Source: Porphyra umbilicalis (lineage: Eukaryota; Rhodophyta; Bangiophyceae; Bangiales; Bangiaceae). Taken from it: a stretch of DNA of 64,000 nucleotides. The notes beneath the pieces are model-generated. The model ran no database searches. It had not been told where the DNA came from and saw only the letters and a list, made by a program, of their open reading frames with translations. Position 1 is the stretch's first letter; each line of letters starts with the position of its first letter. The DNA lies in contig KV919088.1 of assembly GCA_002049455.2 (NCBI GenBank), positions 20,738 to 84,737 on the forward strand, read 5' to 3'. Positions 41,770 to 52,179 of the stretch are shown one piece after another. Made by a program: the position numbers and the translations under genes.

Positions 41770-43375
41770 GGGGGGGGCAGCCAGGCGGCGGACAGGTGGT
41801 GGGCGAGTGGTGAGTAGGCGGTGGGTAGGTGGTGGGCAAAGGGCGGGCAAGTGGTGCGCAAATGGTGAACATGCGGCAGGTGGGTGTTCGTTGGTCGGCG
41901 GGTAGGTGACGGGCACGTCGTGGGTCGACGGTAGGAATGCGGCGGCGGGACGGCGGCGGGCAGGCGGCGGCCCGGTGGCGGACAGGCGCTGGGTTGGCGG
42001 CCAGCCTATTGCGGCCAAGTGCGGGGCAGGTGGGTGCTTGGCGGCGGGCAAGTGTGCGGCGAATGGCGGGCGGGCGGTGTGTTGGCGGCGGGCGTGTGGC
42101 GGGCAAGTGGGGGGCGGGTGCGTGCCTGGCGGCGGGCGTGTGGCGTGCAACTAGCGGGCGGGCGGCTTGTTGGCGGCGGGCAGCTTGTTTGTGGCGGGCA
42201 ACTGCGGGGCGAGTGGCGAGTGGGCAGCCTGTTGGCGGCGGGAAGCTTGTTGGTGGCGGGCAACTGTGGGGCGAGTGGCGAGTTAGAAGCTTGTTGGCGG
42301 CGGGCGTGTGGCGAGAAAGTGGGGGGCGGGTGGGTGCTTGGCAGCGGTTGTGTGGCGTGCAACTTGTGGGCGGGCGGCTTTTTGGCGGCGGGCAGCCTGT
42401 TGGTGGTGGGCAAGTGCGGGGCGAGTGGCGAGTTGGCAGCTTGTTGGCGGCGGGCGTGTGGCGGGCAATTTGTGGGCGGGCAGCTGGTTGGTGGCGCGCG
42501 TGTGGCGGGCGAGTGGCGGGTGGTCGGCTCGTTGGCTGCGAGCAAGTGGCGGGCATGTGGCGGGCGGGTTGGTGGCGGGCGTGTGGCGGGTGGTCGGCTC
42601 GTTGGCTGCGGGAGAGTGGCGGGCATGTGGCGGGCGGGCGGCTCGTTGGCAGCTGGCATGTGCGGGGCGAGTGGCAAGTTGGCAGCTTTTTGGCGGTGGG
42701 CGTGTGGTGGGCAATGGGCGGGCGGGCAGCTTGTTGGTGGCGGGCAAGTGCGGGGAGAGTGGCGAGTGGGCAGCTTGTTGGCTGCAGGCAAGTGGCGGGC
42801 AGTTGGTGGGCGGGCAGCTGGTTCGTGGCGGGCGTGTGGCGGGCGAGTGGCGGGTGGTCGGCTCGTTAGCGGCGGGCAACTGGCGGGCATGTGGCGGGCG
42901 GGCGGCTCGCTGGCGGCTGGCAGGAGGGGGACGAGTGGCGGGCGGGCGGCTCGTTGGCGGCTGGCAAGTGGGGGACGAGTGGCAGGCGGGCGGTATGTTG
43001 GCGGCGGGCGTGTGGCGTGCAACTAGCCGGCGGGCGGCCCGTTGGCGGCGCGCAAGAGGCGGGCATGTGGCGGGCGGGTGGCGGGCGGGCGGTTCGTAGG
43101 CGGCGGGCAGGTGGCGGGCATGTGGCGGGCGGGTGGCGGGCGGGCGGTTCGTTGGCGGCGGGCAAGTGGCGGGCATGTGGCGGGCGGGCGGCTCGTTGGC
43201 GGCGGGCAAGTGTCGGTGGGCAAGTGGTGGGCTGGCGGCGGGCAAGTGGCGCTGGGTCAGACGGCGGGCAAGTGGTGCTGTGTCGGCGGCAAGCGAGCGG
43301 CGGGCAAGTGGTGTGCAAGTGGAGTGGGGGGGGAGGGGGGAGGGGGGGGGGGGGGGGGGAAGGGGGCGGGGGGCA
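41770..43375. repeat. GC-rich minisatellite (GGCGGGCAAGTGGC family)
   Basis: Irregular tandem units built from GGCGGGC, GTGTGGCGGGC, CTTGTTGGCGGCGGGC and CTCGTTGGCGGC words, period about 45-55 bp with higher-order blocks. Both strands are open in several frames for 250-440 codons (Pro/His/Arg-rich on the minus strand, Gly/Trp/Arg-rich on the plus), which I attribute to the repeat. The end merges into a G-run at 43,325-43,375. Confidence 0.85.
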
Positions 43376-44777
43376 GCCCCGCGAAGCGTCCCAGGGAGCC
43401 GGTGGGGAGGGGGGTGAAGGGAGCACCTGGAAGCCCCAGGGAGCGCAGCATACACCACCATTTGCCCTGCAACGCAATAGATCCAGGCAGCGTCACGTAC
43501 ACGGCCGGAGTGCAGCCGGGCGAGTGCTTCGCCGTGCACTACGTAACGCTCCGTTGACCGGACACGCTCGTCGCTCAGAAACAACCGCAATCTGGCTGTC
43601 ACAGAGGTCGACGTCTCATGTCTGGGACGCAGTTCTTGTCTATACTGCGAGAGTGCAGTGGTGCGCCGCGGTCTAAAACGCGAATATCGTTTCTATACTA
43701 TATTGGAAGTGTTGCAGTGTGGAGGGGGGTCGAATATGGCCTAGTACATGCCTTTTGAGCCTGTACTGAAGGCGTTCGGAGGCAATTTGAAACTTGTGGG
43801 TACCGGCGCCAGTACAGCAAATCAGCATATGCCCCACTTTGCAGACGATCTACAGTCGTTATGCGTTTTCATGGCAGGGGTGCGCCACAAAAGTAGCACC
43901 CTCTTTCAGTCCGAGATCGCGAGAGATCGCGGCCCTGAGGCTCTAGGGGCCATTCACTTGTAGAGCATGCTCTCCAAGTGAATGGCACATAAGCGAATAA
44001 TGACTGTACTTTCGGCACAGCCACGAAGTAGAACAGGGGGGCCAGATCCACTTTCGATAGGAGGCTACCAAGGGCGATGGGGGCGCATGGGGGGCCCTCA
44101 GGCGCGGCTAAGGCGCTAGCAGGTCGCTCATGCGCCCGTCGCCGACAAAATGGGGCTCATGTAACAACCCTAGTCTGACGGCTTTCATTCCGCGTGGCAG
44201 GCTGCATCTGGAAAATGGGGAGTCGCTGTGCCAAAAGACCGTTCGAATACTCTCCTTGCGTGCAGAACCTATGCTTCCAACTGCGCGTGTGCTGTACCTC
44301 TAGTTTCTATTCCACTGGCCGCCTCATTTGAGCCGATTCCCCTCATTTAAGGCTGTTTTCGCGGGACCATTTTCGACCTCTTCTGCTTGCCGAAAGACTT
44401 TTATGACCGCAGAAATGGACTCGGCGTGGTCTGTTTAGTCTAGGGGGATGCTGAGTGCATCCGTCGTCAGTGGGTTCCCAGGTTTTGGCGCACTTTCTTC
44501 CGCGCGACCAGGTCGCTCCCGCCATGCTTTGACTGCGTCGCCTGGCCACCAAGCTGCGACAACGCCAGCCACGCGTGCTCAGCCGGCCCCCCCGCACAGG
44601 TCCCTGGCGGCCTGGCACCCCTCCCACGCCCTACATGCCTCTACCCTCGCGTCCTCTTGCGCCCGCCAGCCGGGGCACCGCCCCTTGACTGTTGCCGCGC
44701 CTCCTCACCCGTGACCGCGGAGCCGTCGGCGTCTTTGTTGGCCGAGACTACGCGCGTGCGTCACCGAGTTTGCAACC
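43376..44777. other. intergenic with long palindrome
   Basis: No supported gene. It contains a 38-bp near-perfect palindrome (43949-43986), listed separately. The last 250 bp are C-rich and lead into the ATG at 44778. No piggyBac terminal repeat or flanking TTAA pair could be assigned by eye. Confidence 0.4.
43949..43986. repeat. 38-bp palindrome
   Basis: Left arm GCCATTCACTTG-T-AGAGCA, right arm TGCTCT-C-CAAGTGAATGGC. It is fully complementary except for one T/C position and has no spacer. It would form a cruciform or, if transcribed, a long hairpin. Confidence 0.9.
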
Positions 44778-47318
44778 ATGGGGACGGGCACGCCACCCCG
44801 CCGACATGGCCGGGCCACGCTCCCCCCTAGCTTCCTCTCTCTGGCCGCTGCCGCGGCCGCGGCGCTCACCCCCCGACAAGCCGCGGCCTCTGCCGTGGCC
44901 GCTGTGCCCCCGTCCACCTTCACCGCCGCGGCCGCCGCGGCCACCGCGGCCGCTGCTCTCCCCCCCCGGCTGGCCCCGATCCCCTCTACCGCCGCCACGC
45001 CTGCCCTCACCCCTATGCCTGCGTCCGCCACCACCCCTGCACCCCCTCGCCGTCGTCGAGGTAAGGAAGCCGGACAAGATGCGCGCCTTAACGTCGGAGC
45101 CGAGGTGTACTCGGAGGCCACGAATGTGACCAGCTTTGTGGAGTGCTCCCGCCTGTTTGGGACGCTGGCCTCTGCTAAGCTCGTGAGCGGGCAGGTCAAG
45201 GAGGTCATCCCAGGGCTGCACAAAGACGGCCGCCGCAAGACCGACCTGCGAGTGGCGTGGGTCATCTAAACGAGGACGGTGGAGAAGAGGTTGACTTCGC
45301 CTAGCGTCAAGGCGGGCTCCGCCCCTACCCCAACTCCGACCCCCCCCCCTTCCGGCCGAGAGTTTGGCTCGCCCATGACCCAGGCGTCGCCGGCGGCGGA
45401 TGCGCGGCACGAGCCTGGCCAGCCCCCTGTCTCATCGTTGCGCGACGCCGTGCGCGCAGATGGGGCTGTCTCTTTGCAGATTCCCACGCCTTCCGCGACA
45501 GTCATCGCACATGGTGTGACTTGCGCGTTGGGGGGCGTCGCGGAGCCCGTCGGGGGTCCGCAGGCGCGGCGGACCTGGTCCGTGCGGACGCTGCCGGGAG
45601 AGGTCATCTCCGAGGAGGGGGACACGGTGGGTCAGACGCGCACCCCGTACGACTACTTCTCGGCGATGTTTCCCATGAACCAGCTTACGCGCATGGTGCG
45701 CCTGACCTCTCCTGCTCTCGAGGGGCGCGGTATGCAGCCGACCACCCGGGGGGAGCTGCTGAAGTCTATCGGAGTGACCATCTTGGCGACCCGCTACGAG
45801 TTGGGCTCGCGTGCGGAGTTGTCGTCGACCAAGCCGCGCAACCCATACCTCGTAGCGCCCGCCTTTGGCGAGCGCACGGGCCTCTCTCGCTGCCGCTTCG
45901 ATGCCCTGTGGTCCTGTGTGGCCTTCAGTGAGCAAATGAGCGGCGGTCGTGACGACTCGGAGCAGAGCAGGTGGGAGTTATATACCGACTTTATCGATTC
46001 CATCAATGCTCATCGCGATGCCCACGTATCACCCAGAGAGTACATTTGCGTCGTCGAGTCGATGTGAAAGTGGTATGTGCAAGGTGGCCCGTGGATCAAG
46101 CGGGGGCTTCCCATGTACGTCGCTATCGACCGCAGGCCTGAAAATGGCTGCGAGATACAAAACGCGGCATGCGGGAGAAGCGGGATAATGCTGCGCATGA
46201 GCGTTGTGACCTCGGCGGAGCACCAGCGAGCAGTCGGTACAAATGCAGACGGCGGTGTGCCCCGTAGCGCGACTGTGCTGAAGCGGCTGGTCGCACCCTG
46301 GGCCAGCACGCATCGCGTGGTCTGCGCAGACTCCCTCTTTGCCAGCGTGACGGCCGCCACGGAGCTGTTGGCGACGGGGCTGCGCTTTATCGGTGTCGTT
46401 AAGACGGCGGCACTTGGCTACCCGATGAGCGCCCTGTCAACGCTGGAGGTGGCCACCCGCGAATATCACGCCACATTCAACCACTCAACGCCCGAAGGGA
46501 CGGTGAAGCTGATGGCGATGATGTGGGTGGACCGTGAGCGTGGTTACTTTGTCTCGTCAACGTCCACGTCGCTACCGGGCAACCCCTATGACCGGGTGCG
46601 CTGGCGTCAGATGGGGAAGGACGCCGAGCGTGTCGCCCTGAACGTTGAGCTGCCGCAGGTCGCGCAGGCGTACTACGAGTGCTGTGCTCAATTTGACGGG
46701 CACAACCGCTGTCGTCAGAACGACCTCCAGCTGGAGCACAAGCTGCAGACGCATGACTGATCAATGCGTGTGAACCTGTCGTTGTGGGGCATGTGTGTTG
46801 TCGATTCGTGGCTTCTGTACTCTGGCGCTGGCGGGGCGAATGCCGCCCTAACGCAGAGGAAGTTCCACGAGAGTCTGGCGGCGCAGCTGATTGACAACAC
46901 TTTCGACACTATTGGGGTCCGGGCGCGTGCGACGCCGTCATCTGCGCAGGTGGAGGAGGTTGAGGCTTCTTTGCGATACGGTGTTGGGATTCTTCTGACT
47001 CCCATGGGGAAGCGCCGCAGCGGCGCGTCTGTCGGGGACGGCGACCACCAGGCTCAGCGTAATTGCTGCGTCTGCAAGCGACACAAGTCGTCCCCGGTTT
47101 ACACGGGCTGTCGAGGAGGTTTCGACGGGGACATGTTCCTGTGCGGCCCCAAGATCGGGCGATCTTGCTTTGAAGCACATCTGCGCACTGTCCATGAGTT
47201 GGACGTGTATGTGGCGGTCGGGGGTCTCCAGTTGGAAGGGGCGTGGCCCCTCAGCTGTAGACAGCACACCCCCGGGGGCCGTCCCAACATATCCCGATCC
47301 GGGCCAGCAAGTGAATGA
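44778..47318 (+). pseudogene. piggyBac-type transposase, decayed
   Basis: One frame from ATG 44778 (CAACCATGGGG context) to TGA 47318, broken by TAA 45267, TGA 46065 and TGA 46758. The N-terminus is Ala/Pro-rich. TPYDYFSAMFPMNQLTRMV begins the DDE_Tnp_1_7 region. EYICVVESM lies where the family has DES, so the first catalytic Asp reads Val (46053-46055). Then GLPMYVAIDRRPENGCEIQN, VCADSLFASVTAA (second Asp) and AQFDGHNRCRQND (third Asp), followed by SMRVNLSLWGMCVVDSWLLYSG. The C-terminus has the Cys-rich zinc module typical of piggyBac proteins (CCVCKRHKS ... YTGCRGG ... FLCGPKIGRSC ... HLRTVHE). Full-length architecture, but inactive through stops and loss of a catalytic residue. Confidence 0.85.
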
Positions 47319-47587
47319 CCTGTCCAGATCTCCGGGAGATTGGACTCGGTCGGGGGTGCGGCTTTTCCCCAGTGGTTTTCCCAGCCCCCCTACTACTTGT
47401 TTGAACTTTTCACTTTGGAGAGATTTATCGGTTTGGCGCATTTGGGGTGACTACTTTGGCCACCGGTGTTCGGGTTTGGGAGGGGTTTATTGAGAGTGGG
47501 GATGCCGTCCCCGTCGCCGTTTGATAGAACCAACGGTGCTTTGGACTACGATTCCCCCCTGGGCTTTGCCGTGATCGTCTCCTCCCG
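47319..47587. other. junction between piggyBac and gypsy remnants
   Basis: 269 bp, G/T-rich, with no recognisable LTR, gag or protease sequence. It is where the 5' part of the gypsy element is missing. Confidence 0.4.
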
Positions 47588-50500
47588 TTGGGGGAAGGCT
47601 GGGCTGTGGGTCGATTTCCGGGGCAGTTCCTTCGACGGACCGAGCTGATCAAGAGGTCACTTCGGCCAGACGACGAACCAACGTGGTGGTGCTTAGAACC
47701 GCTACAATTTCTGGTGGAGCAGCAGGGGATTCCGGCCGTTGTCACGCCCGTACCGGGTAGCCGGTTCCCCGATCGTCTGTTGGTTTGTGAGTTCAAGGCG
47801 ACGTGGATCTCCGCGTCGGTCTGTCGTCGCCTTCACAAGCATCACCGCTGTCAAACGGCGCGCGGCCTGCCCGTCGTTGTCCCGGGGAAACGCTTCAGCG
47901 TTGAAGTCGCTAACCTCAGCGACAAACCGGTCTGCCTTCGCATGGGAACTATCCTCGCTACCGTCAGCCCGGTCGACGATGTCGACTGCCTGCTCGTCAC
48001 TGACGACGCGGCATCGCCCACCGCGGCCGCAAAAGCGGTGCTTGACCAAGTCGATCTCTTCGGAGTACCCGACCGGCTACTCCCGGATGTCCAGGCACTC
48101 ATTCGCCGCCATGCGCTTATGCTAGACGGGACGCTCGGTTCCATCGACGCCACCGTCCACCGCGTGGAGGTCCAACCCGGAACGAAGCCGATACGGCAGC
48201 AACCGTACCGCGCGGGTCACCATGCCCGTGACATGATCCGTGACGAGGTCAATCGGATGCTGGAAGCCAAGGTCGTCCGACCAAGTACCAGTAAATGGGC
48301 AAGCCCTGTCGTTGTCGTCCCCAAGAAAGACGGGTCGCCACGCTTTTGCGTCGACTACCGTCGTCTCAATGCGGTGACCAAGAAGGACTCCTATCCCATC
48401 CCGCAGATGGAGGATTGCAGCGACTCGCTGGGAGACGCCCGCGTCTTCTCAACGCTTGACTGCAATGCCGGGTATTGGCAGATACCCATGGCCCTGGAAG
48501 ACATCGACAAGACCGCTTTCACCTGCCACATGGGCACGTACGAGTACCTGAAGATGGCCTTCGGCCTCACCAACGCTCCCGCGACCTTCCAACGTGCCCT
48601 CGACATCATCCTGTCCGGGATGACCTGGAAATCGTGCCTTGTCTACCTTGACGATGTCATCGTCTTCTCCGACACCCCGGAGAACCACGTGAAAGCGCTC
48701 GACGAAGCCCTGACCCGCTTGGGTCGGGCCGGCGTCACGTTGAAGGCCAAGAAGTGCAAGTTCTTCCAGACGTCCGTCGAGTACCTCGGGCACATCATAT
48801 CCCCTGGGGAGATGCGGGTGCACAACAAGAACCTGGACGCGCTCGCGAAGATGGGTCACCCGCGGACAAAGACGCAATTGCGTAGCTTCCTCGGAATGTG
48901 CAACGTGTAACGCCGCTTCGTCGCGAACTACGCACGGATCGCAGCGCCCCTGAACCAGCTGACGACCAAGGCGTACGGCAACACGCTCCCGACGTTCACC
49001 GAGACGCAGGCCGCAGCGTTAACGCGCCTACGCGACGCGCTGCTTCATCCGCCGGTCCTCGCGCTCCCCCGCCGCGGAGCGTCCTTCACCATCGACGTCG
49101 ATGCGTGCGACACCCAGTTGGGTTGCGCTCTGCTCCAAGAGCAGCAGGACGGCCAGCTGAAACCCGTGGGGTTCTACAGCCGCGCCCTGCTGCCCGAGCA
49201 ACGCAACTATTCGGCCACAGAGAAGGAGTGCCTGGGCCTCGTCTGGGCCGTGCTCCACCTCCGACACTATGTCAAGGGCTCGCGGTTCACGGTGCGTACC
49301 GACCACGAATGCCTCAGCTGGATCTACCGGTTGACGACAGCCACCGGTCGTCTGCTCCGTTGGCGCCTCCGTCTAGTGGAGTTCGACTTCGAGGTGAAGT
49401 ACAAGAAGGGAGCGAACCACAACCTCCCCGATGCCCTGTCCCGCGTACCCACGACGGGTTCGGACCAGAAGGAGCTGGACGACGACATCCCATGCTTCCT
49501 GCTGGCCCAGGCCGCAAGGGGCACGGACGCCTACAACTTCTCGGCGCCGGTACCGCCTCCCCCGATCACAGTGGAGGAGCTCCTTCGCGTACAAGGCGCG
49601 GATGGCCGTTGCCAGCAGCTACGCGGCGTGATCGACTCCGGAAAACCGACGCGATTCGTCCTCGATGAGGAAGGCCGCCTCGTGCGCCGTCAGCCAACGA
49701 CGGACGTTATGAAAGTATACATCCCCGAGGCCCTACGCTCCTGCGTGATGGGTCTCGAGCACTACCCGACGACCAAAGTTCACCCTGGGGTGCAGCGGAT
49801 GTACGCCGCCATGATGCGTTGCTTATATTGGGAGTCGATGATCGGCGACCTGTACGACTTCGTCCGGCAGTGCCCGCCGTGCGCGAAGAACCGGCTGCAG
49901 GAGCGACGTCTGACGTCCCCCATGACCTTGTTCCCGCCAAAAGAACCGCTGACCGAGGTTTGCATTGGCATCCTCGGGCCGCTGCTCAACATGGTTGACG
50001 GCAACCGGTATGTGTTCGTCATGTCCGACCGCTTCTCGAATCTAACCCGTACGGTTGCGCTCCGACGTATCACCGCCGTCAGGGTCGCGTCGGCGTTCCT
50101 GACCGCATGGATGGCGGCCTACGGGCCCCCCGACTGCGTCAAATCGGACCAGGGTCGGCAGATGGACAACTCGTTCTTCCGCGCCGTCATGAAGATGTTG
50201 GGCACGAGGTGCAAGTACACGACGCCCTACCATCCGCAGACCAACGGTCAGGTGGAACGGTATAACCGTACGCTGCTGAACCAGATCCGGGCCTTCTGTG
50301 AGGAGCACCCGCGACAGTGCGACCGCCTCCTCGCCGCCCTGAGCCCGGCGTACAGCACCGGCCCGCATAGGGCCACCGGTATGGCGCCGTTCGACCGCCT
50401 GATCCCCCGCCGTATGCCCAACCTCACGGTTGAGGGCCTCGCGGGCTCGTCCCCGCTGGCATCCGCCGATGGCTTCCCGCTCATGGTGAAGCGCGCCATC

Positions 50501-51700
50501 ATTCAGGGCTTGAAAACGCTCATCCCGACGGTGCGCGCTTCCCTCGACAAGTACCAGGCTCGCTATAAGCGGGACTGGGACAGCCGGGTGCGGCCGAAGA
50601 ACAAGGACCTGGCGGTCGGCGACTTCGTCTGCCTCCGCTCCTACCGCGGGGGGCACAAGCTGCTGCCCAAGGCCCTTGGTACGTTCAAGATTCTCGATAC
50701 GGACGGCACCTACTTCGCAATCGACCAAGGCGATGGCGAAGGACGGTTCAACAGTAACGACGTCACCCCGGCACCGCGCCCGGTGCCGGGACCGGATGCC
50801 CAGCCGCATCGGCTTACACAGGCCCCGCTTCCCGACGTGAATTCCTCCGATGAGGATCCGACCTGGCAAATCGACCGGCTGTTGGCTATTCGCCACGACA
50901 CCGATAACGGCATCGTGGCAAAACTTCGGTGGGCCACTTATGGCCGGAGCGATGATTCGTGGGAACCCATTTCGGGTTTGCCGAAACATCTCGCCATCCG
51001 CTTAGCAAAAAAGAAGAAGTTTACGCACCCCGACGACGCCTTCCCGACGACGCCCGTCGTCCTCGCCCCGTCCCCGCGGCAACCCGATTGGGTCTGCGTC
51101 GCGGTCCAGCAGCACACCGACGAGACGGGTGCCATGCTCGTCGATGTGCGCTGGGCGTCCCCAGCGGCAAGCCACAAGGAGACCGTCCCTGCCCTTTGGG
51201 CATCCTCCCTCCTCGCGGAGTTTCCCGACGACCCGCCGGCTGCGCACTGGGCATTGGGCCGCCCCGCCTTCGTGAAACTCGATGCGGTCTGGGGCCCCCA
51301 TGCGGTCGACCTGTTCACCACCGCCGCAGCCACCCATCTACCCCGGTTCCTGCCCCTGTCACACGCAGACGCCGCGCGCGGCTGCGCCGTGGCGTTCTCG
51401 GTCGCCTGGGCGGTCGAGAACGGGTGGGCCAACCCCCCCTTTCCTTTCCTGCCGCAGGTCCTCGCCCGCATCACCTCCTACCCATGTGACCTCACCCTCG
51501 ACGCCCCGCGTTGGCAACACCAGTCCTGGTGGGCGCTCGCGACGCGCTACTGCGCCGCTCGGGTGCAACTCAACCCCCCCTATCCCACGTTCACGGTGGC
51601 AGGCCGCACCGCCTCCATCCCGCCGCCCGTGTGGCGCGTCGTGATCTTCCGCTTTGAGAAGGCCCACACCACCCGGGTCAACGCCGGCGCCACCGCTTAG
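47588..51700 (+). pseudogene. pol: Ty3/gypsy chromovirus pol, 5'-truncated, with extra C-terminal domain
   Basis: A single frame with one in-frame TAA (48908-48910, where relatives have the Tyr of NVYRRF). RT: VEVQPGTKPIRQQPYR, ASPVVVVPKKDGSPRFCVDYRRLN, FSTLDCNAGYWQIP and YLDDVIVFS; the triad is complete. RNase H: TIDVDACDTQLGCAL, SATEKECLGLVWAV, RTDHECLSWI. Integrase: HPGVQRMY...CPPC zinc finger; core with Gly at 49967-49969 where the first catalytic Asp belongs (VCIGILGPL), Asp in KSDQGRQMDN and Glu in NGQVERYNR. A chromodomain follows (TWQIDRLLAIRHDTDNG ... WATYGRSDDSWEPISGLP, about 50,860-51,000). The frame then continues about 230 codons (next entry). Gag, protease and LTRs were not found. 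Inactive through the TAA and the integrase change. Confidence 0.88.
51021..51700 (+). other. C-terminal Dam/DIRS methyltransferase-like region of the gypsy pol frame
   Basis: Downstream of the chromodomain the same frame reads DWVCVAVQQHTDETGAMLVDV, then VWGPHAVDLFTTAAATHLPRF, an AFSVAW segment, GWANPPFPFLPQVLARI, APRWQHQSWWAL, and a second VQLNPPYPTF. The order DLF, LPRF, short acidic or aromatic segment, NPPF (51431-51442) matches phage Dam-type N6-adenine methyltransferases and the related domain at the end of DIRS-element RT/RNase H proteins (WG-DLFA...LPRY...FPPF). NPPF is the usual catalytic tetrapeptide of adenine methyltransferases. No stop or frameshift separates it from integrase, so it belonged to the polyprotein. 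Enzyme activity is not shown. Confidence 0.55.
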
Positions 51701-52170
51701 CGGTGCCGCTGCCGAGGACCCGTGGGCCGCTCGCTCCCCGACTCTTCGCTGTCGTCATCAGGGGCTTTCGGATCAGTGATTTCATGCAACAATCAGATAC
51801 AATCTTTGGCTGTCAGAGAGCATTCCAAATATATTTTTTGACACGGGCTCGATTCCAGATTAACATATCTACTTTTGATCGGAGTCCAGATCAGAGTTTT
51901 TTTCTGAATCATATATTCGTTCGATTTTTGATATAATCGAATAGTCTAATCCAATTGATTCGTACGGATTCCGGGGGCGCCAGTCCAGAAAATAGAAACG
52001 ACGCGCGTGCAACAGTGCTGCTCTCGTGATGTCCAACCGGCCAGCTCGCCTTCGCGCAGGGCCGCTTCTGGAGGGCTCCTGGAAGATCTTTTGGCACTGA
52101 CGTGAGGATGGCGAGAGCCATGAGCTGAACGTGTGGCGTGCGCTGTGCTCTGACAGCTGCCTGTCGCCCG
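51701..52170. other. AT-rich 3' flank of gypsy remnant
   Basis: 51,760-51,960 is the AT-richest stretch of the window, with many GAT/ATC words. No LTR pair could be recognised. No gene. Confidence 0.4.
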
Positions 52171-52179
52171 GCAAGAGGT

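Noticed and set aside
41906-43602. Long frames on both strands (up to 439 codons)
   Set aside because: Explained by the minisatellite; low-complexity Pro/His/Arg or Gly/Trp translations.
47588-51960. LTRs for the gypsy element
   Set aside because: No repeated pair with TG...CA ends found on the two sides by eye.
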